From assembly GCA_902574035.1 (NCBI GenBank), contig CACGMC010000004.1, positions 1 to 64,000 on the forward strand: a stretch of 64,000 nt of DNA, given 5' to 3'. The translations under genes were made by a program, and so were the position numbers. This document shows, piece after piece, positions 48,517-57,916 of the stretch. This DNA is from an uncultured Pelagibacteraceae bacterium. Lineage in GTDB: Bacteria > Pseudomonadota > Alphaproteobacteria > Pelagibacterales > Pelagibacteraceae. The notes beneath the pieces were generated by a model. The model was not told the DNA's origin, made no database searches, and saw nothing but the letters and a program-made list of their open reading frames with translations. Numbering within the stretch: position 1 is the stretch's first letter; each line of letters begins with the position of its first letter.

Positions 48517-50915
48517 TATGATCTGATATTCCCGCCAGTTTTATTTTCTACTTCTTTTATGATTTTTTCACTAATTTGATTCAAGTCATTATCAGAAAGA
48601 GTTCTGTCCTCTGCTTGCAATGAAACATTTATTGCTATAGATTTTTTTTCAGGTGGCAAATTTCCGCCTTCAAAGACATCAAATATGTTTACTGATTTAA
48701 TGTTTCTATCTAGATCTTTTATAATCTTATTTAGTTTACCTACTTGATAATTTTTATTAATTACAAAAGCAAAATCTCTCTCTGAAATTTGAAAATCTGA
48801 AAATTTAAAGTTTTCTTTTAAGATTCTCATCTTTTTATTTGGTTGAGGAATATTGTCTAAAAAAATTTCAAATCCATATATATTTTTTTCTTTGTAATCT
48901 AATTTAGAAATGATTGTTGGATGTATTTCTCCAAATTGAGCTAGTAAAATTCCGTTGTTTGTTTTAAAATTTACAGAGCCTGATCTACCTGGATGGTAAC
49001 AGTTTTTTGATTTGTCACTTACTATTAAGTGATCTTCATTAATTCCCATTTCAATTAAAGTTTTTATTACATCAGTCTTCATGTCAAAAATATCTACATT
49101 CCTAGTTTTTTCAGACCAGCTTTTTTTATTTATTTGTCCAGATTTAACTGCTCCAATTACGGTTTGCTGTTCTCCTGGTTTTTTTCCATAAAAAACTGGT
49201 CCTATTTCAAATAAAGAAATGTCTTGAAATCCTCTGTCATGGTTTTTCTTCAAATAAAAAAGTAGATTTGAAAATATTGACCTTCTTAATACATTTAAAT
49301 CGTTAGAAATTGGATTAATTATAAAAATTGGATTTGTACTGTCATTAGTTAAATCGTCAATTTTTTTATCCGTGAATGACCAGGTTACGGCTTCATGATA
49401 GCCTTTATTGGAAATAGATCGTTGACCTAGGTGGAATAATTTTTGTTGGTAGTTAAGTGTTTCTTTATTTCTCGCTTTTTCAGGTTCTACAAGATTTATC
49501 TTATCAAATCCTTTTATTCTTATTAGCTCCTCTATTAAGTCTATTTCTTGACTGACATCTGGTCTCCATGTTGGGACATGAACTTTAAGAATTTTTTTAC
49601 CAGATTTAGTCGAAAAACCGAGAGAATTTAATATTTTTTTTGTTTCACTTTCTGTTATCGCAAAGCCTATAGTTTTTTTAAATTTACCTACCTCAAGATC
49701 TATTGAGCTACTTTTATATTCTTTTTTTCCCGAAATATTAAACTTACTTGCCTCCCCTCCACAGATTTTTAAAATTAAATCTGTAGCAGTTTTTAAGCCA
49801 TCTATCATTGAGTTAGGATCTATTCCCCTTTCAAATCTATATTTAGCATCGGTCTCGAGTCCTAGCAGTTTTGAAGTTTTTCTTATTGATGATGGAAGAA
49901 AATAAGCAGACTCTAATAAAATATTTTTTGTCTCGATTTCTGTTCCAGATCTTGTTCCACCAATAACACCTCCTAGGCCTAGCACTCCACTTTTATCAGC
50001 AATAACGCACATATCTTTTTGAAGGGTATATTTTTTATCATCAAGGGCCATAAAACTTTCACCCTTTTTTGAGTTTCTGACAATGATTTCTTTGTCGATC
50101 TTATCAGCATCATAAGCGTGTAAAGGCCTGTTTAAATCAAACATAACGTAATTAGTGATATCCACTACTGCAGAAATAGGTTTAAGACCTAAAGAATAAA
50201 TTTTATCTTTCAGCCATTTAGGGCTTTCTTGGTTTTTTATTCCTGTGATTAAACAACTTCCAAAAGCTAGGCAACCTTGATTTTTTTCTTTGATTATTGA
50301 AATTTTGATATTCTGATTTTTTTTTTGATTAATCTTTTTTTTTTTAAGATCTAATAGTCTTCCTAATCCAGCAGCTGCTAAATCTCGAGCAATTCCTCTT
50401 ATTCCTAAACAATCTGGGCGGTTAGGAGTAATGGATAAATCAATAACTTTTTCATTTGAACTTTTAAAAAAACTTTTACCTATTTTATTAGACATATTTT
50501 TAAGTTCTATAATCCCCGCACTCTCCTCTGATAAATTAAGTTCACTCTCAGAACAAAGCATCCCTCTTGACTCTACACCTCTGATTTTAGCTATTTTAAG
50601 TTTTATTTTTGATTTGGGTATTGTAGCTCCGGGTGGAGCATAAACAGTCATCAAACCATCTCTTGCATTATCTGCGCCACAGACAACTTTAATAACCGAT
50701 GATCCACCTATTGTCACATCACAAAGCTTTAGTTTATCTGCATTCGGGTGCTTTTCGGTTTTTAATATTTTTGCAATTTTAAATTCTGACATATTACTAG
50801 AACCCTCTTTAATGCCTTCGACTTCTAAGCCAATATTTGTCAGTTTTTCTATTATTTCATTTATACTAGCTTTTGTATTTAAATGATTTTTTAACCAAGA
50901 TAATGTAAGGATCAT
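48516..50915 (-). CDS. pheT: Phenylalanyl-tRNA synthetase beta subunit
   Basis: 799 residues. Domains in order: an N-terminal EMAP-type tRNA-binding fold (about 40-150), B3/B4 editing domain, B5 (about 400-470), the catalytic-like core and the FDX-ACB anticodon-binding domain at the end ([19 protein letters not shown] to the C-terminus). Forms the heterotetramer with PheS; overlaps pheS by 4 nt. Its substrate, the atypical tRNA-Phe, is encoded at 10.9 kb. Confidence 0.97.
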   Translation of the reverse strand: MILTLSWLKNHLNTKASINEIIEKLTNIGLEVEGIKEGSSNMSEFKIAKILKTEKHPNADKLKLCDVTIGGSSVIKVVCGADNARDGLMTVYAPPGATIPKSKIKLKIAKIRGVESRGMLCSESELNLSEESAGIIELKNMSNKIGKSFFKSSNEKVIDLSITPNRPDCLGIRGIARDLAAAGLGRLLDLKKKKINQKKNQNIKISIIKEKNQGCLAFGSCLITGIKNQESPKWLKDKIYSLGLKPISAVVDITNYVMFDLNRPLHAYDADKIDKEIIVRNSKKGESFMALDDKKYTLQKDMCVIADKSGVLGLGGVIGGTRSGTEIETKNILLESAYFLPSSIRKTSKLLGLETDAKYRFERGIDPNSMIDGLKTATDLILKICGGEASKFNISGKKEYKSSSIDLEVGKFKKTIGFAITESETKKILNSLGFSTKSGKKILKVHVPTWRPDVSQEIDLIEELIRIKGFDKINLVEPEKARNKETLNYQQKLFHLGQRSISNKGYHEAVTWSFTDKKIDDLTNDSTNPIFIINPISNDLNVLRRSIFSNLLFYLKKNHDRGFQDISLFEIGPVFYGKKPGEQQTVIGAVKSGQINKKSWSEKTRNVDIFDMKTDVIKTLIEMGINEDHLIVSDKSKNCYHPGRSGSVNFKTNNGILLAQFGEIHPTIISKLDYKEKNIYGFEIFLDNIPQPNKKMRILKENFKFSDFQISERDFAFVINKNYQVGKLNKIIKDLDRNIKSVNIFDVFEGGNLPPEKKSIAINVSLQAEDRTLSDNDLNQISEKIIKEVENKTGGNIRS

Positions 50916-51979
50916 CTGCTCAATCCTCTATAGTTAGTTGGAACATCCAACGGGTCAAAACCGAAATGATTAAGCCATCTGTAATCAGTTTCAAAAAATG
51001 CCCTTAAATCATTTATTCCATATTTGAGCATAGCAAGACGATCAATACCCATCCCAAAAGCAAAGCCTTGATATTTTTTTGGGTCAACTTTAGTATTTTT
51101 TAAAACATTAGGATGAACCATTCCACAACCTAAAATCTCCAACCATTTATCGCCCTCTCCAATAATAATTTTACCATTCTCAATTTTATAGCCAATATCT
51201 ACCTCAGCAGATGGTTCTGTAAATGGAAAATGGCTAGGCCTAAATCTCATTTTAATTTTCTTAACCTCAAAAAACTCTCTTATAAAATAATTTAGACATC
51301 CCTTGAGATGGCCCATAGTTATATTTTTATCTATGTGCAAACCTTCTAATTGGTGAAACATTGGAGCGTGAGTTTGATCGCTGTCGCATCTATATGTTCT
51401 ACCCGGCACGATAATTTTAAATGGTGGTTTACCATTAAGCATGGTTCTTATTTGAACAGGAGAAGTGTGTGTTCTCAATAATATTTTTTTATCTTTATCA
51501 AGATAAAAAGTATCATGCATATCTCTTGCAGGATGATCTTCGGGTGTATTTAAAGCTGTAAAATTATTATTTTCAGTTTCTACATCAGGGCCCTCAGCAA
51601 CAGAAAAGCCTACCTCAGAAAAAATGGAAGAAATTTCGTCAATAACTTGAGAAACAGGATGAATTTTACCTTGTTGGATAGATCTAATTGGTAAAGTAAT
51701 ATCTATTTTTTCATTTTTAAGTTTCTGATTTATCTCAAGATTTTCAAAATCTTTAAATTTTTTTTCTATATAGGATGTTAAATGGTCTTTAATTTTATTT
51801 AATTCTTTTGCAAAATTTTTTCTCTCCTCAGGATTAAGTGAACCCATTTTTTTAAATTGTAAAGAAATAGAACCATTTTTTCCGAAAAATTCTGATTTTA
51901 AATTTTGTAGGTCTTCTTTATTTTTAATCTGAGAAAATTTTGTCTCAAAACTATTTAAAATATTATTTAAATCACTCAT
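50912..51979 (-). CDS. pheS: Phenylalanyl-tRNA synthetase alpha subunit
   Basis: 355 residues. N-terminal coiled coil followed by the class II catalytic domain: [34 protein letters not shown] (motif 2), [10 protein letters not shown], and the motif 3 [14 protein letters not shown]. Catalyses Phe activation for tRNA-Phe. 46 nt after rplT in the thrS-infC-rpmI-rplT-pheST order common in bacteria. Confidence 0.97.
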   Translation of the reverse strand: MSDLNNILNSFETKFSQIKNKEDLQNLKSEFFGKNGSISLQFKKMGSLNPEERKNFAKELNKIKDHLTSYIEKKFKDFENLEINQKLKNEKIDITLPIRSIQQGKIHPVSQVIDEISSIFSEVGFSVAEGPDVETENNNFTALNTPEDHPARDMHDTFYLDKDKKILLRTHTSPVQIRTMLNGKPPFKIIVPGRTYRCDSDQTHAPMFHQLEGLHIDKNITMGHLKGCLNYFIREFFEVKKIKMRFRPSHFPFTEPSAEVDIGYKIENGKIIIGEGDKWLEILGCGMVHPNVLKNTKVDPKKYQGFAFGMGIDRLAMLKYGINDLRAFFETDYRWLNHFGFDPLDVPTNYRGLSR

Positions 51980-52025
51980 AAATTTTGATTCTTTTATAAT
52001 TTATAAGATAAATCAAAGACCTTAA

Positions 52026-52382
52026 TTAGTTAAGGGATGATTGAACTTTTTTTACAATAGATTTGAATACTTCAGGGTTGTTATAGGCTAATTCTGCCAA
52101 TACTTTTCTATCTAATTTGATTTTTGACTTAGCTAAACCATTAATAAATCTTGAATATGTTAAACCTTCGGTTCTAACTCCTGCGTTTATTCTCTGTATC
52201 CATAATGATCTAAAATCTCTTTTTTTTGCTTTTCTGTCTCTATAGGCATATTGCATTGCTTTTTCCATTGCCTGTCTAGCAACACGAATAGTATTTTTTC
52301 TTCTTCCATATTGGCCTTTTACAGCTTTAAAAACTTTTTTGTGTTTTGCTTTACTTATTACTCCACGTTTTGTTCTAGCCAT
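52026..52382 (-). CDS. rplT: 50S ribosomal protein L20
   Basis: 118 residues, full length. [29 protein letters not shown] at the N-terminus is the extended basic rRNA-binding tail; the [23 protein letters not shown] segment is conserved. L20 is a known repressor of its own operon in some bacteria. One base after rpmI. Confidence 0.97.
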   Translation of the reverse strand: MARTKRGVISKAKHKKVFKAVKGQYGRRKNTIRVARQAMEKAMQYAYRDRKAKKRDFRSLWIQRINAGVRTEGLTYSRFINGLAKSKIKLDRKVLAELAYNNPEVFKSIVKKVQSSLN

Positions 52383-52383
52383 A

Positions 52384-52590
52384 TTAACCTCTCAAATTAT
52401 AAGGCATGTACGATTTGACTATCTTAGAGTCTTGTTTTGACATTATCGTAGTCCCTCTTTGTTTTCTAATTTGATTATTAGTTCTCTTAATCATACCATG
52501 TCTTTTATTAGCTTGAGGCATTTTCACTTTTCCTCTAGCAGTAATTCTAAATCTTTTTTTCGCTGAGCTTTTTGTTTTTAATTTAGGCAT
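52384..52590 (-). CDS. rpmI: 50S ribosomal protein L35
   Basis: 68 residues: [22 protein letters not shown] start and basic end, typical for L35. The 58-nt spacer to infC (52591-52648) is A+T-rich, with no clear terminator or L20-box that I can identify. Confidence 0.97.
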   Translation of the reverse strand: MPKLKTKSSAKKRFRITARGKVKMPQANKRHGMIKRTNNQIRKQRGTTIMSKQDSKIVKSYMPYNLRG

Positions 52591-52648
52591 AAATTACTCG
52601 GGTTTATATCTATATTACCTTTTTTTTACAAGATGCTAATATTTGAGA

Positions 52649-53194
52649 TTAATTGGGCTGAATTATCATTATCATTTGTCTGCCCTCAAATTTAGGATGT
52701 GTTTCTACCTTGCCAATATCTTTTGTATCTTCAATTATCCTTTTCATAAGATCTTTGCCTAATTCAACATGTTGCATTTCTCTTCCTTTAAACTTTACTG
52801 TAAACTTAACTTTATCACCTTTTGTGATAAATTTTTTTGCATTTTTAATTTTGAAATTATAGTCATGTATCTCCGTTCCTGGTCTAAGTTTAATTTCTTT
52901 AAGAGATACAACTTTTTGCTTTTTCTTTGCTTGGTTAGCTTTTTTTTGTAAATCATATTTATATTTCCCCATATCCATAATCTTGCATACAGGTGGATTA
53001 GCATTAGGTGAGATTTCGATTAAATCTAAACCTTCATCTCTAGCCATTTGAATGGCTTGTTTTAATTGCATTACTCCTAAATTATTTCCTTCACTTCCAA
53101 TTACTTGAACGTCCAAAGCTTTTATGCGCTCATTTGCTTTTGGCCCCTGAGGTTTACTTCGTCTCTGAAAATAGTTTGGTTTAAAGTTTGACAC
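52649..53194 (-). CDS. infC: Translation initiation factor IF-3
   Basis: 181 residues. N-terminal domain PKANERIKALDVQVIGSEGNNLGV, a linker and the C-terminal domain beginning VVSLKEIKLRPGTEIHDYNFKIKNAKKF. Starts with GTG at 53194, immediately after the thrS TAA, with no convincing SD; upstream extension is impossible because of the stop. E. coli infC uses AUU for self-control, so the GTG here differs but is still a non-AUG start. Confidence 0.95.
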   Translation of the reverse strand: MSNFKPNYFQRRSKPQGPKANERIKALDVQVIGSEGNNLGVMQLKQAIQMARDEGLDLIEISPNANPPVCKIMDMGKYKYDLQKKANQAKKKQKVVSLKEIKLRPGTEIHDYNFKIKNAKKFITKGDKVKFTVKFKGREMQHVELGKDLMKRIIEDTKDIGKVETHPKFEGRQMIMIIQPN

Positions 53195-55114
53195 TTAATG
53201 AATTGGCATCTTATTAGATTTAATAATACGTTTTATAAGCAAATCTCTTTTAATTGTCTCTTGTTTATCAGATCCCAGGGTTCTTACTGTAACGGTCTTG
53301 TCTTTTTCTTCTTTTTTTCCACACACTAATATCATTGGTACTTTTGCCAAAGAATGTTCTCTGATTTTATAACTAATTTTTTGATTTCTTAAATCCACCT
53401 CACATTTTATACTCTCTTTAAATAAATCTTCAAATAATTTTTTTGCATAATTATTATTGTCTTCTGCTATAGAACATACTACTGCTTGTGAAGGTGATAG
53501 CCAAAATGGAAGTTTGCCTGCGTAATTTTCAATTAAAATACCTATAAATCTTTCAAGAGAGCCAAATAAAGCTCTATGTAACATTACTGGAACTTGTTTT
53601 TCTCCTGACTTATTAACATAGGAGGCACCTAATCTACCTGGTAAATTTAAATCGACTTGCAAAGTTCCGCATTGCCAGTCCCTGCCTATTGCATCTTGTA
53701 AAACAAACTCAATTTTTGGTCCATAGAATGCTCCCTCACCTTTGTTAATTGAATACTCTAATTTAGATTTTTTAATTGCAGTTAATAATGCTGCTTCTGA
53801 TTTATCCCAAATTTTATCGTCTCCAACTCTCTTTGTAGGTCGATCAGAATATTTTAGTATTACTTTTTTAAAGCCAAGATTTTTATAAATATCTATTATT
53901 AAATTTGTAACACTTAAACATTCTTGAGTTATCTGATCCTCTGTGCAAAAAATATGTGCATCATCTTGAGTAAATGCTCTTACTCTTAGCAGTCCATGCA
54001 AAGCTCCTGAGGGTTCGTATCTATGAACCTTTCCAAACTCAGAGAGTTTTAATGGAAGGTCGCGATAACTTTTAAGACCTTGATTAAATATTTGAACACA
54101 TCCCGGGCAATTCATTGGTTTAATTGCAAAAACTTTTTCATCTGGGGTTTCTGAAGTATACATATGTTCTGCAAACTTTTCCCAATGACCGGATTTTTCC
54201 CATAGAGTTTTGTCTAACAATTCGGGTGTATTGATCTCTTTGTAACCATCGAGTCTTTGTCTAAATCTCATATACTCAACAAGTCTTTGAAATAAAATCC
54301 ATCCCTTTTCATGCCAAAATACTGATCCTGGACTTTCCTCTCTAAAATGAAATAGATCCATTTCTTTACCTAGTTTTCTATGATCCCTTTTTTCAGCCTC
54401 TTCTAGCCTATCTAAATATAATTTTAATTGATCTTTGTTGCTCCAACAAGTTCCGTATATTCTTTGTAACATTTCATTATTAGAGTCCCCTCTCCAATAT
54501 GCGCCTGAAACTTTAGTTAACTTGAAAGCTTTTCCGATTTTGCCAGATGAAGACAAATGTGGGCCTCTACATAAATCGTACCAAGTATCTCCGTGATGAT
54601 AAATGGAAAGTTCCTCTCCTTTAGGAATACTCTCAATTATTTCAGCTTTGTATTTTTCTCCAATTTTTTTAAAATGTTTGATTGCTTTTTCTCTTTCCCA
54701 AACTTCTCTTCTAGTTTTGACATTTCTGTCAATTATTTCTGACATTTTTTTTTCAATTTTTTCTAAATCCTCAGAAGTGAAAGGTTCCTTTCTTGCGAAA
54801 TCATAATAAAATCCATTTTCAATTACTGGTCCAATTGTTACTTGTGTTCCAGGGAAAAGTTCTTGAACAGACATAGCCATAATATGTGCAGCATCATGTC
54901 TAAGAACATCTAAACCATCTTTGTCATCTGCAGTAATTATCTTAACTTTAGAATTTTTCGTAATTTCAAAACTTAAATCTTTTAGATTTCCATCAACTTC
55001 CATTATAAGTGCTTTTTTCTCAAGAGATTTACTTATTTTCTTGATTAAATCGAAGCCATTAATCTTTTCATCGAAGGGAATTTTTTTTCCATCTAAGAGC
55101 TGAATATTTGGCAT
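53195..55114 (-). CDS. thrS: Threonyl-tRNA synthetase
   Basis: 639 residues, full length. Domains: TGS (about 1-62), the editing domain with HDAAHIMAMSVQELFPG and a later RGPHLSSSG motif, class II core (NCPGCVQIFNQGLKSYRDLPLKL motif region, HGLLRVRAFTQDDAHIF, motif 3 HRALFGSLERF) and the anticodon-binding domain. Its ATG overlaps the TAA of the glycosyltransferase upstream (TAATG). Confidence 0.97.
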   Translation of the reverse strand: MPNIQLLDGKKIPFDEKINGFDLIKKISKSLEKKALIMEVDGNLKDLSFEITKNSKVKIITADDKDGLDVLRHDAAHIMAMSVQELFPGTQVTIGPVIENGFYYDFARKEPFTSEDLEKIEKKMSEIIDRNVKTRREVWEREKAIKHFKKIGEKYKAEIIESIPKGEELSIYHHGDTWYDLCRGPHLSSSGKIGKAFKLTKVSGAYWRGDSNNEMLQRIYGTCWSNKDQLKLYLDRLEEAEKRDHRKLGKEMDLFHFREESPGSVFWHEKGWILFQRLVEYMRFRQRLDGYKEINTPELLDKTLWEKSGHWEKFAEHMYTSETPDEKVFAIKPMNCPGCVQIFNQGLKSYRDLPLKLSEFGKVHRYEPSGALHGLLRVRAFTQDDAHIFCTEDQITQECLSVTNLIIDIYKNLGFKKVILKYSDRPTKRVGDDKIWDKSEAALLTAIKKSKLEYSINKGEGAFYGPKIEFVLQDAIGRDWQCGTLQVDLNLPGRLGASYVNKSGEKQVPVMLHRALFGSLERFIGILIENYAGKLPFWLSPSQAVVCSIAEDNNNYAKKLFEDLFKESIKCEVDLRNQKISYKIREHSLAKVPMILVCGKKEEKDKTVTVRTLGSDKQETIKRDLLIKRIIKSNKMPIH

Positions 55115-56271
55115 TATTTATTTAGAAGCTTTTTATATTCATTAAATGTACTTTGACACATTTTTTCAACATCAAATTTTTTTACTATGTTTTTTCTACC
55201 TTCAACTCCCATTATATTCAATGCCAATTTATCTGTTTCCATAAAAGAATTAATATTTTTAGCTAATTCTCGAGGATCGTCAAACTTATAAAGAATTCCT
55301 GTTTTGTTATTCAGAACTGTTTCCATAGATCCTCCTAATTTAGTTGCAATTATAGGCTTTTGCATAGCTTGGGCCTCTACGGCTACTCTCCCAAAAGCTT
55401 CTGGTTCAATTGAGCTTGAAACTACAATATCAGCCAGCGCATAAGCTAAGGGCATCTCTTTACAGTGCTCTGCGAATATTATTTTCTTATTAATGTTATA
55501 CCTGTCTATTAAGCTTTGAAGTTTTTTTTTATATACATTTCTTCCTTGATCTGATCCCAAAATTATAGCTTGAAATTTATCATTTTTATAATCTTCAATT
55601 AAGATGTTTAAAGCTTCAATGAAATTAAGTTGTCCTTTCCAATTAGTTAATCTTCCAGGCAAAAGAATTTTAAATTTGTCATCTTCGATTGACCAATCTT
55701 TTTTTAGTCTTAAGAGCTTAATATCAGATATATTCTTAGGATCATAGTAATGTAAATTTATTCCCCTAAAGATAACCAACAGTTTATTTTTTGGATTTAA
55801 ATAGTTTTTGTAATTTTCATTTATATGGTTAAATATAAAATTTGATCCTGCAATCGTTAATTTTGATTTTACCATCACACTATTGTAGAATTTTTTAAAT
55901 CTATTTTTAAAATTATAAGTGCCGTGAAACGTCGTAACAAATTTTCTTCTAGTAAAGAATGTTGACCAATAACAGGACCATGCAGGTGCCCTGCTCCTGG
56001 CATGAACGATATCAATTCTATAAATAATCTGTAATAAAATTAAAGCCAGTGCATTAAATACTAAAGCGAATGGGTTCTTAAGATGAACTGGAAGTTTAAT
56101 AATTTTTACTTTTTTTCTTCTGACGTATTTAATCAAAGGTCCTCCACTTGTTACAATTATTGATTTGCAATCTTTTTCTGCTAAAAAGTGTGCTAAATCA
56201 TAACAGCCAGTCTCAGCACCTCCGTACCCTAGTTTTGGTATTACTTGCATTACTTTAAAATTAGAAGCCAT
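55114..56271 (-). CDS. Glycosyltransferase family 4 (LPS-core type)
   Basis: 385 residues, GT-B fold. The N-terminus MQVIPKLGYGGAETGCYDLAHFL is typical of GT4 enzymes of lipopolysaccharide or glycoprotein synthesis; C-terminal LLPGRLTNWKGQLNFIEAL and the EX7E motif EPEAFGRVAVE bind the nucleotide sugar. First gene of the long minus-strand run and directly coupled to thrS. The sugar is unknown. Confidence 0.87.
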   Translation of the reverse strand: MASNFKVMQVIPKLGYGGAETGCYDLAHFLAEKDCKSIIVTSGGPLIKYVRRKKVKIIKLPVHLKNPFALVFNALALILLQIIYRIDIVHARSRAPAWSCYWSTFFTRRKFVTTFHGTYNFKNRFKKFYNSVMVKSKLTIAGSNFIFNHINENYKNYLNPKNKLLVIFRGINLHYYDPKNISDIKLLRLKKDWSIEDDKFKILLPGRLTNWKGQLNFIEALNILIEDYKNDKFQAIILGSDQGRNVYKKKLQSLIDRYNINKKIIFAEHCKEMPLAYALADIVVSSSIEPEAFGRVAVEAQAMQKPIIATKLGGSMETVLNNKTGILYKFDDPRELAKNINSFMETDKLALNIMGVEGRKNIVKKFDVEKMCQSTFNEYKKLLNK

Positions 56272-56309
56272 ATGTTAAGATAATATATTATCAACTTTGA
56301 CAACATAAT

Positions 56310-57074
56310 ATGAAAAAATTTAGATACTACAATATCTCCAGACATAGAAAGCTTAGATATTCAACCAATAATTTTGATAAAAATCCTTTCATTGTTTTTT
56401 TGCCAGGATTTATGTCAGATATTGAAGGGAAAAAACCAAATTCTTTTCGTTCATTTGCTAATAAAAACCAAATTGGTTTTTTAGCAATTGAATATTCCGG
56501 TCATGGAAAATCATCAGGAAAATTTATTGAAGGAAACATAAGTTTATGGACTGATGATGCTAAAAAATTAATTAAAAAAATTGTTAAGAAAAATAAATTT
56601 TTAATAATTGGTTCTAGTATGGGGGCATGGATAGCACTTAACCAATTTAAATTTTTTAAACATCAAATTGTTGGTATGTTAGGAATTGGCTCAGCTCCGG
56701 AATTTTTAGATAGGTTGATGTGGAAGAAATTTCCAAAAAAGATAAAAAATGAGATAATTAAAAAGGGTATAACTACAATCAATCATGGAGATAAAACAAA
56801 ATATCAATATCCTATTTCACATCAATTAATTAAAGATGGAAGAAAAAATAAAGTTTTTTCAAAAAAAATATTTGAGAAAATTCAGATCTGTATGTTTCAT
56901 GGAAAAAAAGACGAAGTAGTTCCGGTTTTTTTTTCAAGAAAAGTTTTATCAATTTTTAAAAAAGCAAAAAAAAAATTGGTTATTATTAAAAATGGAGATC
57001 ATAGTCTCTCAGACACAAAATCTCTAAAAAAAATGAAGAATGAGTTATCAAGAATTGTTAAAAATATTTCTTAA
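56310..57074 (+). CDS. Alpha/beta hydrolase
   Basis: 254 residues. The nucleophile elbow GSSMGAW gives a catalytic Ser, GFMSDIEGKK is the oxyanion-hole loop typical of the BAAT/palmitoyl-hydrolase-like family found in alphaproteobacteria, and GDHSLS supplies His near the end. Probably an esterase or thioesterase; substrate unknown. The last 27 nt overlap the convergent epimerase-like gene. Confidence 0.87.
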   Translation: MKKFRYYNISRHRKLRYSTNNFDKNPFIVFLPGFMSDIEGKKPNSFRSFANKNQIGFLAIEYSGHGKSSGKFIEGNISLWTDDAKKLIKKIVKKNKFLIIGSSMGAWIALNQFKFFKHQIVGMLGIGSAPEFLDRLMWKKFPKKIKNEIIKKGITTINHGDKTKYQYPISHQLIKDGRKNKVFSKKIFEKIQICMFHGKKDEVVPVFFSRKVLSIFKKAKKKLVIIKNGDHSLSDTKSLKKMKNELSRIVKNIS

Positions 57075-57914
57075 TCCTTCTTTATAAGAAGGATATTTCA
57101 ATTTAATGAGTAATTTATTTTTCATTTTTTTATTACTCACTTTTTTCGAGTCTTTATAAAATTCTTTTATCATTTTATTTTTAAAATTGGATATAGGCAT
57201 CGGTCTTAAATTTTTGATTTTTAAAAGTTTTGCAGCAAAATTAGCTACTTCTATATTTGTTGCTGGCTTATCATCAGATGCGTTTAGTATAAGACAATTT
57301 TTTTTTGAATAAAACATCTTTTTAATAATTTGTGCTAAATCTTCTATTCTTATTCTTGAAAAATATTTTTTCTCTTTAACATAAATGCTTTTTTTGGAAA
57401 TTTTTTTTAGTACGTTACTCTCTTTTGAATAAATTCCTGAAACACGTAGAATATTTATATCAAGCTGGTATAGATTTCTAAATTTAATCCAAGATTTTTC
57501 AACAATTTTTCTACCTAAACCAAATTTAGTATTTCCCTTCAGTTTTGAATTTTCATTAACCCATTTTCCGTTATGATTTCCATAAACACTTGTGGCAGAT
57601 AGATAAATAAGTTTTTTAAACTTTGATTCTTTTAAAAATTTGCTAAAAATTTTTAGAACTAAGTCTTTTTTTTTTTGTGGGGGGATAGATATTAGAATGT
57701 AATCGGCTTCGGACAATACCTTGATTAATTTTTTGTCGTAAAGCTTATCTTTGAACTTAAAGGATATAAATTTTTTTTTACCAAAAGTCTTTAAAGTTGT
57801 TTTTTTTGTATTAGTAGCACTAAAAGTGAACTTTTTTTTTGATTGCTCTAAATTATTTATAAGATATCTAGCAGTTTGACCAAATCCAAAAAAAAAAAAT
57901 CTATCTTTATTCAT
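57048..57914 (-). CDS. NAD(P)-binding epimerase-like protein (YeeZ type)
   Basis: 288 residues, Rossmann fold. The N-terminal FFFGFGQTARYLINNL is a GxGxxA-type dinucleotide motif; LIYLSATSVYGNHNGKWVNE with YxxxK-like spacing replaced by GLGRKIVEK and ILRVSGIYS follow an extended short-chain dehydrogenase pattern. Resembles YeeZ/sugar epimerase-like proteins; the catalytic activity is uncertain. Lies 2 nt before gltB's stop in the same direction, downstream of gltB. Confidence 0.8.
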   Translation of the reverse strand: MNKDRFFFFGFGQTARYLINNLEQSKKKFTFSATNTKKTTLKTFGKKKFISFKFKDKLYDKKLIKVLSEADYILISIPPQKKKDLVLKIFSKFLKESKFKKLIYLSATSVYGNHNGKWVNENSKLKGNTKFGLGRKIVEKSWIKFRNLYQLDINILRVSGIYSKESNVLKKISKKSIYVKEKKYFSRIRIEDLAQIIKKMFYSKKNCLILNASDDKPATNIEVANFAAKLLKIKNLRPMPISNFKNKMIKEFYKDSKKVSNKKMKNKLLIKLKYPSYKEGLRNIFNNS

Positions 57915-57916
57915 TT

